Assembly: GCF_004570325.1 (NCBI RefSeq) | Contig: NZ_SPQO01000007.1 | Span: 124,001 to 188,000, forward strand | Direction of reading: 5' to 3' | Origin: Mycobacterium sp. PS03-16 | Lineage (GTDB): Bacteria; Actinomycetota; Actinomycetes; Mycobacteriales; Mycobacteriaceae | DNA: 64,000 nt | In this document: piece by piece, positions 44,783-53,021 of the stretch | Numbering within the stretch: position 1 is the stretch's first letter | How the letters are laid out: the number at the start of each line of letters is the position of its first letter | The notes under the pieces: generated by a model | What the model was told of the DNA's origin: nothing | What the model saw: the letters and a program-made list of their open reading frames with translations, nothing else | The model's database searches: none | Translations under genes and position numbers: made by a program

Positions 44783-45697
44783 ATGTCTGTACATGTGGTG
44801 AAGCTCGGCGCGCACATCGGCGCCCGGATCGACGGGGTGCGGCTCGGCGGCGGATTGGACGCCGGCACCGTCACTGCGATCAATGCGGCGTTGCTCGCGC
44901 ACAAGGTGATCTTCTTTCGTGACCAGCACCACCTCGACGACGACGGACAGCTCGCCTTCGCGCGGTTGCTCGGCACGCCGACGACCGCACACCCGACGGT
45001 CACCTCGCGCGGACACCGCATCCTGCCGATTGACTCCCGCTACGACAAGGCCAACAGCTGGCACACCGACGTGACGTTCGTCGACCGCATCCCGAAGGCG
45101 TCCGTGCTGCGCGCGGTCACGCTGCCCGAGTACGGCGGGACCACGACGTGGGCGTCGACGGAGGTGGCCTACGACCGACTGCCGCCGCCGCTGCGGGCGC
45201 TGGTCGAGAATCTCTGGGCGGTGCACACCAATCAGTTCGACTACGCCGCCGACTACGACGGCCGACGCGAGGCGCTGGCCGCCACCGAACGCGAGTACCG
45301 CGAGGAGTTCGTCTCCGAGTACTACGAGACCGAACATCCGGTGGTGCGCGTTCACCCCGAGACCGGCCGCAAGGTGCTGTTGCTCGGTCACTTCGTCAAG
45401 CAGTTCGTCGGCCTGGGCGCCGCGGAATCCGCCACGCTGCTGGCTCTCCTGCAGAATCGGGTGACGAAGCTGGAGAACACCGTTCGCTGGACATGGGCGC
45501 CCGGCGACATCGCCATCTGGGACAACCGCGCCACCCAGCATTACGCGGTGGCCGACTACGACGACCAGTACCGGCGGTTGAGCCGGGTCACGCTGGCCGG
45601 CGACATCCCCGTCGACGTGTTCGGTCAGTCCAGCCGGGTGATCGCGGGCGACGCGTCCGGCTACTCGGAGGTGACGCCGATCGCGCTCGCGAGCTGA
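44783..45697 (+). CDS. TauD/TfdA-family alpha-ketoglutarate-dependent dioxygenase
   Basis: Fe(II)/2-oxoglutarate oxygenase of 304 residues. The metal site is H94 and D96 in W-H-T-D plus the distal His in A-T-Q-H-Y-A near 254, and an Arg in Y-R-R-L-S-R binds 2-oxoglutarate. TauD-like enzymes cleave taurine, alkyl sulfates, or carry out other hydroxylations. It is divergent from the osmoprotectant operon (149 bp), not next to the ssu genes. ATG 44783 is the first start of the conserved N-terminus; the ribosome-binding site is weak. Substrate unknown. Confidence 0.9.
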   Translation: MSVHVVKLGAHIGARIDGVRLGGGLDAGTVTAINAALLAHKVIFFRDQHHLDDDGQLAFARLLGTPTTAHPTVTSRGHRILPIDSRYDKANSWHTDVTFVDRIPKASVLRAVTLPEYGGTTTWASTEVAYDRLPPPLRALVENLWAVHTNQFDYAADYDGRREALAATEREYREEFVSEYYETEHPVVRVHPETGRKVLLLGHFVKQFVGLGAAESATLLALLQNRVTKLENTVRWTWAPGDIAIWDNRATQHYAVADYDDQYRRLSRVTLAGDIPVDVFGQSSRVIAGDASGYSEVTPIALAS

Positions 45698-45706
45698 GCT
45701 GCCTCG

Positions 45707-46138
45707 TCAGGACTGGCCGGATTCCGCCGACATGTGACGCGCGATCGTGTCGTCCACCATGCCGCGCAACGCCGGGATCTCCTCGAGGAGGCGCTCGAAG
45801 TCGTCGCGCGCGAGCCGCAACATCTCCGCCGGACCCGTCGTCGTCACCGTGGCCGAACGCAACTTCCCGCGGCGCAGCGCATTCTCGCCGATCAACTCAC
45901 CCGGTGGCAGGACGGCGATGCGGTCGCGACCCAGATACACCCCGGCTTCGCCGCTCAACAGGATGAACACCGCATCCGACGGCGTCTGCTCGTGGATCAT
46001 CGGCCACGGCCCCGACATCGAGGTGCGATGAGCTACTCGGACGAGGCGCATGAGGTCGTCGTCGGAGAAGTCTGCGAAGGCGGGGAATTCCCGCAGGCGT
46101 GCAACGTCCTCGCGATGTTCCTTGTCGCGGGCTTTCAT
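45707..46138 (-). CDS. Stand-alone cyclic nucleotide-binding domain protein (Crp-like, no HTH)
   Basis: A 143-residue protein consisting of one cNMP-binding beta-barrel: F-I-L-L-S-G-E-A-G-V-Y-L-G near 60 and the phosphate-binding cassette G-E-L-I-G-E-N-A-L-R-R-G-K-L-R-S-A-T near 82. There is no C-terminal helix-turn-helix, so it is not a classic Crp regulator; it may sense cAMP/cGMP and act on a partner. ATG 46138 is chosen for AGGAG 6 nt upstream; ATG 46174 and a GTG or ATG at 46252 are alternatives. Convergent with the dioxygenase gene. 180 bp separate it from cobG. Confidence 0.82.
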   Translation of the reverse strand: MKARDKEHREDVARLREFPAFADFSDDDLMRLVRVAHRTSMSGPWPMIHEQTPSDAVFILLSGEAGVYLGRDRIAVLPPGELIGENALRRGKLRSATVTTTGPAEMLRLARDDFERLLEEIPALRGMVDDTIARHMSAESGQS

Positions 46139-46318
46139 GACGGGCTCCTGTTCCGCGGGGTGAAACCGTGACATGGCGAAGCGTAGTAAACGGCGGGCCT
46201 CTGCAGTATCGAACGGGCACGGCGCCTCCCGCGTGCTGACGCGATCAAACACATCTCACGCGTCGTGCCCGCTCCCGGTCCCACGGCGCTGCGATCCCCG
46301 GTCGATACGATGGCTGCA

Positions 46319-47440
46319 GTGACGACTCGATCCCGCGACCAGGACGCATGCCCGGGTGCCCTCTCTGTGCACCGGGCCGCCGACGGTGCGCTGGCGCGCA
46401 TCCGGTTGCCCGGCGGCATGCTGTCCGGAGCCCAGCTGACCGCGCTGGCACACACCGCGGCCGAGTACGGCACGGCCGAGCTGGAGTTGACCTCGCGCGG
46501 CAACGTTCAGATCCGCGGGGTGTCCGACACCGCGGCGGTGGCCGCCGCGGTCGCCGACGCCGGGCTGCTGCCGTCGCCCACCCACGAGAAGGTGCGCAAC
46601 ATCGTCGCCTCCCCGCTGTCCGGGCGCAGCGGCGGACTCGGCGACGTCCGCCCGCTGGTGACCGCTCTCGACGCCGCACTGCAGTCGGCGCCGGAGCTGG
46701 CGGCCCTGTCGGGGCGGTTCTGGTTCGGATTCGACGACGGGCGCGGTGACGTGTCCGGCCTGGGCACCGACGCCGGCGTGCACCTGCTCGACGACGCGCG
46801 GGCGGCGCTGCTGCTGTCCGGGCGCGACACCGGCGTGCGGGTCGACGTCGCGGACGCCGTGTCGACGCTGCTCGCGGTCGCGGCCCGCTTCACCGAGATT
46901 CGTGGCACCGCGTGGCGGGTCGACGAACTCGACGAGCCCGGGGTTCTGCTGGCGGGCCTGAGGCCCACCGCGGCGCCGGGGGCAACCTGGGCACCGGTCA
47001 CCCGGCCGCCGGTCGGCTGGATTCCGCAGGACGACGGCCGGATCACGCTGGGCGCCGCGGTTCCGCTGGGCGTGCTGCCTGCGCGCACCGCGGAGTTCGT
47101 CGGCGCGATCGAGGCGCCGGTGGTCGTGACGCCGTGGCGGTCGCTGCTGGTCGGCGACCTCGACGAAGGCGTCGCGGACGTCGCGTTGCGTGTGCTGGCG
47201 CCGATGGGCCTGGTGTTCGACGAGAACTCGCCGTGGCTGGACGTCAGCGCCTGCACCGGCACCCCGGGCTGTGACAAGTCGGCCGCCGACGTGCGCGCCG
47301 ACGCCGCCGCTGCGGTGCACCACCCCGCCGAGGGGCATCGCCACTTCGTCGGGTGCGAACGCGGCTGTGGCAGCCCGCCGGTCGGCGAGGTGCTGGTGGC
47401 CGGGCCCGACGGCTACCGCGTGCGCCCGCCGTCGCCCTGA
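46319..47440 (+). CDS. cobG: Precorrin-3B synthase
   Basis: Aerobic cobalamin pathway enzyme oxidising precorrin-3A to precorrin-3B; 373 residues of the nitrite/sulfite reductase ferredoxin-like family. The 4Fe-4S ligands are visible as C-x5-C (S-A-C-T-G-T-P-G-C-D) and C-x3-C (G-C-E-R-G-C-G) near residues 320-360. GTG 46319 is preferred since TACGAT (46306-46311) ends 7 nt upstream: a leaderless start. In M. tuberculosis cobG is followed by cobH, cobI and others; here the next gene is unrelated, so cobG stands alone. The cluster ligands are intact, so loss of neighbours need not mean loss of function. Confidence 0.9.
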   Translation: MTTRSRDQDACPGALSVHRAADGALARIRLPGGMLSGAQLTALAHTAAEYGTAELELTSRGNVQIRGVSDTAAVAAAVADAGLLPSPTHEKVRNIVASPLSGRSGGLGDVRPLVTALDAALQSAPELAALSGRFWFGFDDGRGDVSGLGTDAGVHLLDDARAALLLSGRDTGVRVDVADAVSTLLAVAARFTEIRGTAWRVDELDEPGVLLAGLRPTAAPGATWAPVTRPPVGWIPQDDGRITLGAAVPLGVLPARTAEFVGAIEAPVVVTPWRSLLVGDLDEGVADVALRVLAPMGLVFDENSPWLDVSACTGTPGCDKSAADVRADAAAAVHHPAEGHRHFVGCERGCGSPPVGEVLVAGPDGYRVRPPSP

Positions 47441-47460
47441 GCCCAGGGCCTGCGTTAACC

Positions 47461-47520
47461 GCGAGCAGACACGAACTCGCATGAATGGCGCCTCGATCAT
47501 GCGACTCTGCGTCTGCTCGG
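47461..47520. repeat. Intergenic inverted-repeat element, copy 1
   Basis: About 21-base arms beginning GCGAGCAGAC and ending GTCTGCTCGG pair with few mismatches around an 18-base centre. It lies between cobG and the next gene. The same outer arms occur at 49963-50028. It resembles the small hairpin repeats scattered between mycobacterial genes and could terminate cobG transcription. Confidence 0.75.
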
Positions 47521-47595
47521 CACCGGGCGCACCGCCGCCGACTAGACACTTGCGGTGATAGTGTCCGGCGTCACAGCGTGACGAAAGGCGGTGCC

Positions 47596-48684
47596 GTGCA
47601 GGCTCTGATTCCCGGTCGCCCCGCCGAGGTGACCCCGCAGTGGCTCAGTACCGTCCTCAGCATCGATGGCGCGCCGGTCGGGGTCGCCGCGGTCGACGTG
47701 ACGCCGGTCGGCACCGGACAGACCGGTGCGACGTACCGGTTGTCGGTCACCTACACCGACGCACACCCCGACCTGCCGGCCACCTTCGTCGTCAAGCTGC
47801 CGTCACAGGACGAGACCGTCCGCGAGCGGGTGGCCCTGGGCTACCGGTCGGAGCACGCGTTCTACACCGCGATGGCCGACCGGGTCGCGGTGCCGATGCC
47901 GCACTGCTACCACTGCGACGCCGCCTCCGACGGCGCGGACTTCGTCCTCCTGCTGGCCGACATGAGCCCCGCCGTGCAGGGTGACCAGCTGGCCGGCTGC
48001 CGCGAGGCCGAGGCCCGGCTCGCGGTCGAGGCGCTGGCCGGGCTGCACGGGCCGACGTGGTGCGACCCCGACCTGGACGGGATGCCGGGCATCGTGATGC
48101 CCCGCCCGGATGCCGACGGCGCCAAGGGTTTCGGCGACATCGCGGTGATGGCCGCCGGGATCACCGCCGACAAGCTCGGCGAGCGGATGTCCATGCAGGA
48201 CCGCGACACGCTGTCGGAGGCGATGAGCCGGGTGACGCCCTGGTTGTTGGCCGCCGGTGACCGGTTCGCGTTGCTGCACGGCGACTTCCGGCTGGACAAC
48301 CTGCTGTTCGACCCGGAGCGCACGCGCGTGGCGGTGGTGGACTGGCAGACCCTCGGGGTGGGACTGCCCGCCCGGGACCTGGCGTACTTCACCGCGACCA
48401 GCCTGCTGCCCGACGAGCGGTCCACGCTGGAGCGCGACCTCGTCGACCGCTATCACGCGGCGCTGGCCGGCCATGGCGTCACCGGTTACGACGCCGAGGA
48501 CTGCTGGCGCGACTACCGGCTCGGCGTTGTGCAGGCGCCGCTGATCACCGCCCTGGGCTTCGCATTCGCGTCGTCGACCGAGCGCGGTGACGAGATGGCG
48601 CTGACGATGCTCGAGCGCGGCTGCCGCGCGGTCCGCGAACTCGGCGCGCTGGAGCTGATCGACGAGCTCGGCCGCCGAAACTGA
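47596..48684 (+). CDS. Aminoglycoside-phosphotransferase-like family protein
   Basis: Kinase-fold protein of 362 residues: nucleotide-loop region V-G-T-G-Q-T-G-A near 38-45, Lys in F-V-V-K-L (K67), catalytic H-G-D-F-R-L-D-N at 228-235 and metal Asp in V-D-W-Q (D249). It resembles the N-terminal half of the fusion at 19047-21035 (shared L-x-S-T-V-L near the start, H-G-D-x-R-L-D-N and V-D-W-Q-T), and also the acyl-CoA-dehydrogenase-associated APH group. The substrate is unknown; antibiotic resistance is not implied. GTG 47596 with AAAGG upstream, TAGTGT -10 at 47559-47564. Confidence 0.82.
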   Translation: MQALIPGRPAEVTPQWLSTVLSIDGAPVGVAAVDVTPVGTGQTGATYRLSVTYTDAHPDLPATFVVKLPSQDETVRERVALGYRSEHAFYTAMADRVAVPMPHCYHCDAASDGADFVLLLADMSPAVQGDQLAGCREAEARLAVEALAGLHGPTWCDPDLDGMPGIVMPRPDADGAKGFGDIAVMAAGITADKLGERMSMQDRDTLSEAMSRVTPWLLAAGDRFALLHGDFRLDNLLFDPERTRVAVVDWQTLGVGLPARDLAYFTATSLLPDERSTLERDLVDRYHAALAGHGVTGYDAEDCWRDYRLGVVQAPLITALGFAFASSTERGDEMALTMLERGCRAVRELGALELIDELGRRN

Positions 48685-48744
48685 ACCCTCGCAGCTGTTT
48701 CGCCCGGTCTCGCCTGCAGGACTTCAGTCTCGCCGCGCAGCCGG

Positions 48745-49494
48745 TCAGCGCGGCATCCGCCGCCACACCGGTCGGGGCAGCATCCGCATCACGGCGACCA
48801 GTCCGGCCAGCGACCGCGGCACCCACACCGTGCTCCGCCGCCTGGCCAGCGCGCGGACGGTCGCGTCGGCGACCTGCGCCGGGGTGCTCGACAGAGGCGC
48901 CGGGTCCATCCCCTGGGTCATCCGGCCGATGACGAAACCGGGTCGCACCAGCAGCAGATGGACCCCGGTGCCGTGCAGCGCGTCAGCCAGGCCGCCGGCG
49001 AACCCGTCCAGGCCCGCCTTGGCGGAGCCGTAGACGTAGTTGGCGCGGCGCACGCGGGCACCGGCGACCGAGGAGAACACCACCAGCGACCCCGAGCCCG
49101 CCTCCCGCATGACGGTGGCGAGCACGGTCAGCAGGCTGACCTGCGCGACGTAGTCGGTGTGCACGATCGCGGCCGCGTGCGCGGGGTCGCGTTCGGCGCG
49201 GGCCTGATCGCCCAGGATTCCGAACGCCAGCACCGCGGTGCCGATCAGGCCGTGTTCGGCGACGAGGCGCTCGACCAGCGGGACGTGCCCGGTGAGGTCG
49301 TCGGCGTCGAACTCGACGGTGTGCACCGCGGTCGCCCCGGCCCCCGTCACCGCGGCGACCTGCGCGTCGAGCCGGTCGGCCCCGCGCGCGGCGAGCACCA
49401 CCGTCGCGCCGGGCGCCAGGCGGACCGCCACCTCGACCCCGATCTCGCTGCGGCCGCCGAACACCACGACCAGACCCGCACCCGTGTCTTTCAC
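48745..49494 (-). CDS. SDR-family NAD(P)-dependent oxidoreductase (Rv2073c-like)
   Basis: Short-chain dehydrogenase of 249 residues. The nucleotide-binding region is [11 protein letters not shown] near 7-17, a variant of the usual TGxxxGxG; the catalytic Ser is in V-F-S-S-V-A-G near 137 and Y-x-x-x-K is Y-G-S-A-K near 150. By position and partner it matches Rv2073c. GTG 49494 is taken as start because CATAAT (49507-49502) ends 7 nt upstream; this is one of a pair of overlapping leaderless promoters with the PPOX gene. Substrate unknown. Confidence 0.87.
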   Translation of the reverse strand: MKDTGAGLVVVFGGRSEIGVEVAVRLAPGATVVLAARGADRLDAQVAAVTGAGATAVHTVEFDADDLTGHVPLVERLVAEHGLIGTAVLAFGILGDQARAERDPAHAAAIVHTDYVAQVSLLTVLATVMREAGSGSLVVFSSVAGARVRRANYVYGSAKAGLDGFAGGLADALHGTGVHLLLVRPGFVIGRMTQGMDPAPLSSTPAQVADATVRALARRRSTVWVPRSLAGLVAVMRMLPRPVWRRMPR

Positions 49495-49528
49495 GGCAGC
49501 GATTATGTCCTGCGCTAGCGTGGGGTCG
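49495..49528. promoter_or_regulatory. Compact divergent leaderless promoter, SDR and PPOX genes
   Basis: Only 34 bp separate GTG 49494 (minus) and ATG 49529 (plus). Within them CATAAT (49507-49502, minus) and TAGCGT (49516-49521, plus) each end exactly 7 nt from their start codon. Polymerases at the two promoters would overlap, so the genes are probably mutually exclusive or jointly limited. Confidence 0.6.
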
Positions 49529-49954
49529 ATGGCTGGATCCGGCGGCAGGGCGACCACGAAACTCACCAGTGACGCGTTGGCGTTTCTCACCGAACGTCAC
49601 CTGGCGATGCTGACCACCCTGCGCTCGGACAACTCACCCCATGTGGTGGCGGTCGGGTTCACCTTCGACCCGAAGACCCACATCGCGCGGGTCATCACCA
49701 CCGGCGGCTCGCAGAAGGCGGTCAACGCCGATCAGCGCGGCGTGGCGGTGCTCAGCCAGGTCGACGGCGCACGGTGGTTGTCGCTGGAGGGCAAGTCGAC
49801 GGTGAACTCCGACCCGGACGCGGTGCGCGACGCCGAGCTGCGCTACGCCCAGCGCTACCGCACCCCCCGGGTCAACCCGGAACGCGTGGTGATCGAGGTG
49901 CGGGTGGAGCGGGTGCTGGGTTCGTCGCAGCTGCTCGACCGCTCCAACGGCTGA
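49529..49954 (+). CDS. F420-dependent biliverdin reductase-like PPOX protein (Rv2074-like)
   Basis: Split beta-barrel protein of 141 residues with [14 protein letters not shown] near 17, H-V-V-A-V-G-F-T-F near 36, and [11 protein letters not shown] near 62. By sequence style and position it corresponds to Rv2074, described as a F420-dependent reductase of biliverdin; that is recall, not proof. ATG 49529 is probably leaderless. Convergent with pepE, separated by an inverted-repeat element. Confidence 0.85.
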   Translation: MAGSGGRATTKLTSDALAFLTERHLAMLTTLRSDNSPHVVAVGFTFDPKTHIARVITTGGSQKAVNADQRGVAVLSQVDGARWLSLEGKSTVNSDPDAVRDAELRYAQRYRTPRVNPERVVIEVRVERVLGSSQLLDRSNG

Positions 49955-49962
49955 ACATCTTC

Positions 49963-50028
49963 GGCGCGAGCAGACGCAATAGTGCCCGAAATGGGGCCAC
50001 AGAGTGCACTTTTATGTCTGCTCGGCGC
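49963..50028. repeat. Intergenic inverted-repeat element, copy 2
   Basis: Arms starting GCGCGAGCAGAC and ending GTCTGCTCGGCGC, about 22 bases each with a few mismatches, around a central spacer. Lies between the convergent PPOX and pepE genes. Shares its outer arms with 47461-47520 although the centres differ. Confidence 0.78.
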
Positions 50029-50034
50029 AGAGAG

Positions 50035-51177
50035 TTAGACCGTCGCGGCCGGGCCGGCGGGCACCACGGTCAAGTCGTGTGGCTGCCGGTTCACCGATTC
50101 CGCGCCGTCGGCGGTGACGATCACGATGTCCTCGATCCGCGCGCCCCACTCACCGGCGAAGTAGATCCCCGGTTCGACGCTGAACGCCATCCCCTCCTCG
50201 AGCGGCAGGTCGTTGCCGGCGACGATGTAGGGCTCCTCGTGCACCGACAGTCCGATCCCATGGCCGGTGCGGTGCACGAACGCCTCGGCCAGCCCCTCGG
50301 CGGCCAGCACATCGCGGGCAGCGGCGTCCACCTCCTGCGCGGTCGCCCCCGGTCGCACGGCCTCGACCGCGGCCTGCTGCGCGCGCTGTAGCACCGCGTA
50401 GCGCCGCGCCACCTCGGGGTCGGGCTCCCCGAGGCTGTAGGTGCGGGTGCAGTCGGAGTTGTAGCCGGGCTCGTACGGCCCGCCGATGTCGACGACAACG
50501 ATGTCGCCCGCCCGCAGCTCTCGGTCCGAGCACTCGTGATGCGGGTCGGCGCCGTGCGGGCCGGAGCCGACGATGATGAACGCCACCTCCGAATGCCCTT
50601 CGTCCACAATGGCTTTCGCGATGTCGGCGGCGACGTCGGCCTCGGTGCGGCCGGCCACCAGGAAGTCCGGCACCCGAGCGTGCACCCGGTCGATCGCGGC
50701 GCCGGCCTTGCGCAGCGCGTCGATCTCGGCGGGATCCTTGATCATCCGGAGTCGGCGCAGGACCTCGGTGGCCAGCACCGGCATCTCGCCGAGCAGCCCG
50801 GCCAGCGGCAGCAGGTGCAGCGCGGGCATCGAGTCCGTGACCGCGATGCGGGCGGGTCCCCCGCCGAGCACCTCGGCGACGATCGCGTACGGATCGTCAC
50901 CGTCGACCCAATCTCGCACGCGCACAGGCAGTTCCGGGATCGCCGAATGACCGAGCGTGGCCAGCTCCAGCTTGGGCAGCACCACGGTCGGCTCGCCGTC
51001 GGCGGGCAGCACCAGCGCGGTGAGCCGTTCGAAGGTCTGCGCCGCAGATCCGGTCAGGTAGCGCAAGTCGTAGCCGGGGGTGATGACCAGCCCGGCCAGC
51101 CCGGCCTCCCCCGCCGCGGTGGCGGCGGCCCGCAGTCGGCTGGCGTACACGTCGGTGCTGAAACGGCTACCGGTCAT
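50035..51177 (-). CDS. pepE: M24 family metallopeptidase, Xaa-Pro dipeptidase type
   Basis: Cytosolic peptidase of 380 residues. The C-terminal pita-bread domain has the five dinuclear-metal ligands: Asp in V-V-D-I-G-G, Asp in N-S-D-C-T-R-T, His in G-H-G-I-G-L, Glu in V-E-P-G-I-Y and Glu in R-I-E-D-I. The N-terminal creatinase-like domain spans about 1-145. It matches Rv2089c (pepE) by content and neighbours. ATG 51177 is 6 nt from TAGCCT (51189-51184), so probably leaderless. Confidence 0.93.
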   Translation of the reverse strand: MTGSRFSTDVYASRLRAAATAAGEAGLAGLVITPGYDLRYLTGSAAQTFERLTALVLPADGEPTVVLPKLELATLGHSAIPELPVRVRDWVDGDDPYAIVAEVLGGGPARIAVTDSMPALHLLPLAGLLGEMPVLATEVLRRLRMIKDPAEIDALRKAGAAIDRVHARVPDFLVAGRTEADVAADIAKAIVDEGHSEVAFIIVGSGPHGADPHHECSDRELRAGDIVVVDIGGPYEPGYNSDCTRTYSLGEPDPEVARRYAVLQRAQQAAVEAVRPGATAQEVDAAARDVLAAEGLAEAFVHRTGHGIGLSVHEEPYIVAGNDLPLEEGMAFSVEPGIYFAGEWGARIEDIVIVTADGAESVNRQPHDLTVVPAGPAATV

Positions 51178-51216
51178 GGCCCAAGGCTACTGGCGCGGCC
51201 GGTAGCTTGAACCACC
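51178..51216. promoter_or_regulatory. Divergent leaderless promoters, pepE and exonuclease genes
   Basis: In 39 bp, TAGCCT (51189-51184, minus) ends 6 nt from ATG 51177 and TAGCTT (51203-51208, plus) ends 8 nt from ATG 51217. No Shine-Dalgarno on either side. Confidence 0.6.
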
Positions 51217-52167
51217 ATGGCCGCTCCCCTGATGCTCCTCGACGGAGCCAGCATGTGGTTCCGTTCCTACTTCGCGTTGCCGTCGTCGATCACCGCGCCG
51301 GACGGCCGGCCCGTCAACGCGGTCCGGGGGTTCCTCGACACGGTGGCGATGCTGATCGCCCGGGAACGGCCGTCGCGGCTGGTGGTGTGCCGCGACGACG
51401 ACTGGCGGCCGCAGTGGCGCGTCGACCGCATCCCGTCCTATAAGGCGCACCGGGTCGCCGAACCGCAACCGGCGGGCACCGACGTCGAGGTGGTACCCGA
51501 TGAGCTGACCCCGCAGGTCGACATGATCATGGCGATGCTCGACGCGTTCGGCATCCCCCACGCCGGCGCCCCCGGGTACGAGGCCGACGACGTGCTCGGC
51601 ACGCTGGCCGCCGCCGAGCGGCGCGACCGGGTCATCGTGGTCAGCGGGGACCGCGACATGCTGCAGGTCGTCCGCGACGAACCGGTCGAGGTGCGGGTGC
51701 TCTACCTGGGCCGCGGCATGTCCAAGGCGACGTTGTTCGGGCCGAAGGAGGTGGCCGAGCAGTACGCCGTGCCCGAGGACCGCGCCGGCGCCGCCTACGC
51801 CGAGCTGGCGCTGATGCGCGGGGACCCGTCCGACGGGCTGCCCGGGGTGGCGGGCGTCGGCGAGAAGACCGCCGCGACGCTGCTCGCGCAGTACGGGTCG
51901 CTCGAGGCGATCGTCGCGGCCGCCCACGACCCGGCGTCGAAGATGTCCAAGGCGTACCGCAAGAAGCTGCTGGCCGCGACCGACTACATCGAGGCCGCCG
52001 AGCCGGTGGTGCGGGTGGCCACCGACGCACCCGTGACCATGTCGACGAAGACCGACGAGCTGCCGCTGGCCGCGGCCCACCCGCGCAAGGTCGCCCAGTT
52101 GGCGGGCGACCTCGGCGTCACGTCATCGGTCGGGCGCCTGCAGAAGGCGCTCGACGACCTCGACTAG
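51217..52167 (+). CDS. 5'-3' exonuclease (FEN-like, Rv2090 type)
   Basis: Stand-alone flap/5' exonuclease of 316 residues, related to the N-terminal domain of DNA polymerase I. Metal-binding acidic residues are in L-L-D-G-A near 7, Y-E-A-D-D near 122 and V-S-G-D-R-D-M near 145, and a helix-hairpin-helix is visible at G-V-A-G-V-G-E-K-T near 208. It would process Okazaki fragments or flaps in parallel with PolA. Leaderless start. Its stop overlaps the stop of the convergent DUF4333 gene by 4 bp. Confidence 0.92.
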   Translation: MAAPLMLLDGASMWFRSYFALPSSITAPDGRPVNAVRGFLDTVAMLIARERPSRLVVCRDDDWRPQWRVDRIPSYKAHRVAEPQPAGTDVEVVPDELTPQVDMIMAMLDAFGIPHAGAPGYEADDVLGTLAAAERRDRVIVVSGDRDMLQVVRDEPVEVRVLYLGRGMSKATLFGPKEVAEQYAVPEDRAGAAYAELALMRGDPSDGLPGVAGVGEKTAATLLAQYGSLEAIVAAAHDPASKMSKAYRKKLLAATDYIEAAEPVVRVATDAPVTMSTKTDELPLAAAHPRKVAQLAGDLGVTSSVGRLQKALDDLD

Positions 52168-52982
52168 CGGGGCCGGCCGACCTCGTAAGTGCCGTCGTCG
52201 TCCTGGAACGTCACGGTGACCTCGCGCTTGGTGCCGTCGATGCTGACCTCGCAGTCGAACGTCGCACCCTTGCGCACCTCGGGGCTCTCGCCGTTGTTGC
52301 ACGTCACGTCCTGGACGTTCTTGGCGCCGTAGCCGTTGGACTCGTCGGTGAGGATCTGCTGCACGCCGGTCTGGGCGGCGTCGACGTCGAGTTTGGTGGT
52401 GACGAAGAAGCCCGGCTTCCAGAAACCCAGGATGCCGACCACGAGCAGCAGGACGACCACCAGCGCGCCCACGACGCCACCGATGACCTTCAGCGAGCGC
52501 TTCGAGTGGTCCTGCGCGCCGGGCTGACCGTAGCCGTACTGGCCGGGCTGGCCGTACTGAGGCTGCTGACCGAACTGGCCGGTCTGCCCGTACTGCGGCT
52601 GACCGTACTGCGCGGTCTGCCCGTACTGGGGCTGCTCGCCGTATTGCGGCTGACCGTACTGAGGCTGCTGGCCGTACTGCGGCTGGCCGGGCTGCCCGTA
52701 CTGCGGCTGCTGCCCGTACTGCTGCTCGGTGGTGGGGTACGGCTGGTAGGCCGGCTGCTGATGCGTCGGCTGCTGGTACTGCGGATACTGCTGCGGCGTG
52801 TACGCCGGCGGCTGCTGTTGCTGCCACGCCGGGGTCTCGCCGGTCGGCGGCTGGTCGCCCCCGCCGGTGCCGGGCGACTGCCACTGGGTGTTCGACGGGT
52901 CGCCGGCCGGCTGATCCTTGGCCGCGTCCGGCTGCTGACCGGCCCACGGCTGCGAGGGATCAGAACCTTGCGGTCCGCTCAT
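52164..52982 (-). CDS. DUF4333 domain membrane protein with Gln/Tyr/Gly/Pro-rich N-terminus
   Basis: A 272-residue protein: residues 1-160 are low complexity with many Q-P-Q-Y-G-Q repeats, one transmembrane helix at about 167-190, then an extracytoplasmic DUF4333 domain with two Cys (T-C-N-N and D-C-E-V) likely bridged. The layout fits Rv2091c. A cytoplasmic disordered tail, single helix and small outer domain suggest a scaffolding or sensing role; unproven. ATG 52982 has GGAGA upstream. The repeat tail resembles that of the RDD protein at 15928-16518. Confidence 0.87.
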   Translation of the reverse strand: MSGPQGSDPSQPWAGQQPDAAKDQPAGDPSNTQWQSPGTGGGDQPPTGETPAWQQQQPPAYTPQQYPQYQQPTHQQPAYQPYPTTEQQYGQQPQYGQPGQPQYGQQPQYGQPQYGEQPQYGQTAQYGQPQYGQTGQFGQQPQYGQPGQYGYGQPGAQDHSKRSLKVIGGVVGALVVVLLLVVGILGFWKPGFFVTTKLDVDAAQTGVQQILTDESNGYGAKNVQDVTCNNGESPEVRKGATFDCEVSIDGTKREVTVTFQDDDGTYEVGRPR

Positions 52983-53021
52983 CGTGTCTCCTTGGTCGTC
53001 GGTCCGTTCGCTGGCAACACA

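Noticed and set aside
47596..48684. Antibiotic-resistance aminoglycoside kinase
   Set aside because: Only the general APH fold is shared; such proteins are numerous in mycobacteria and act on other substrates.
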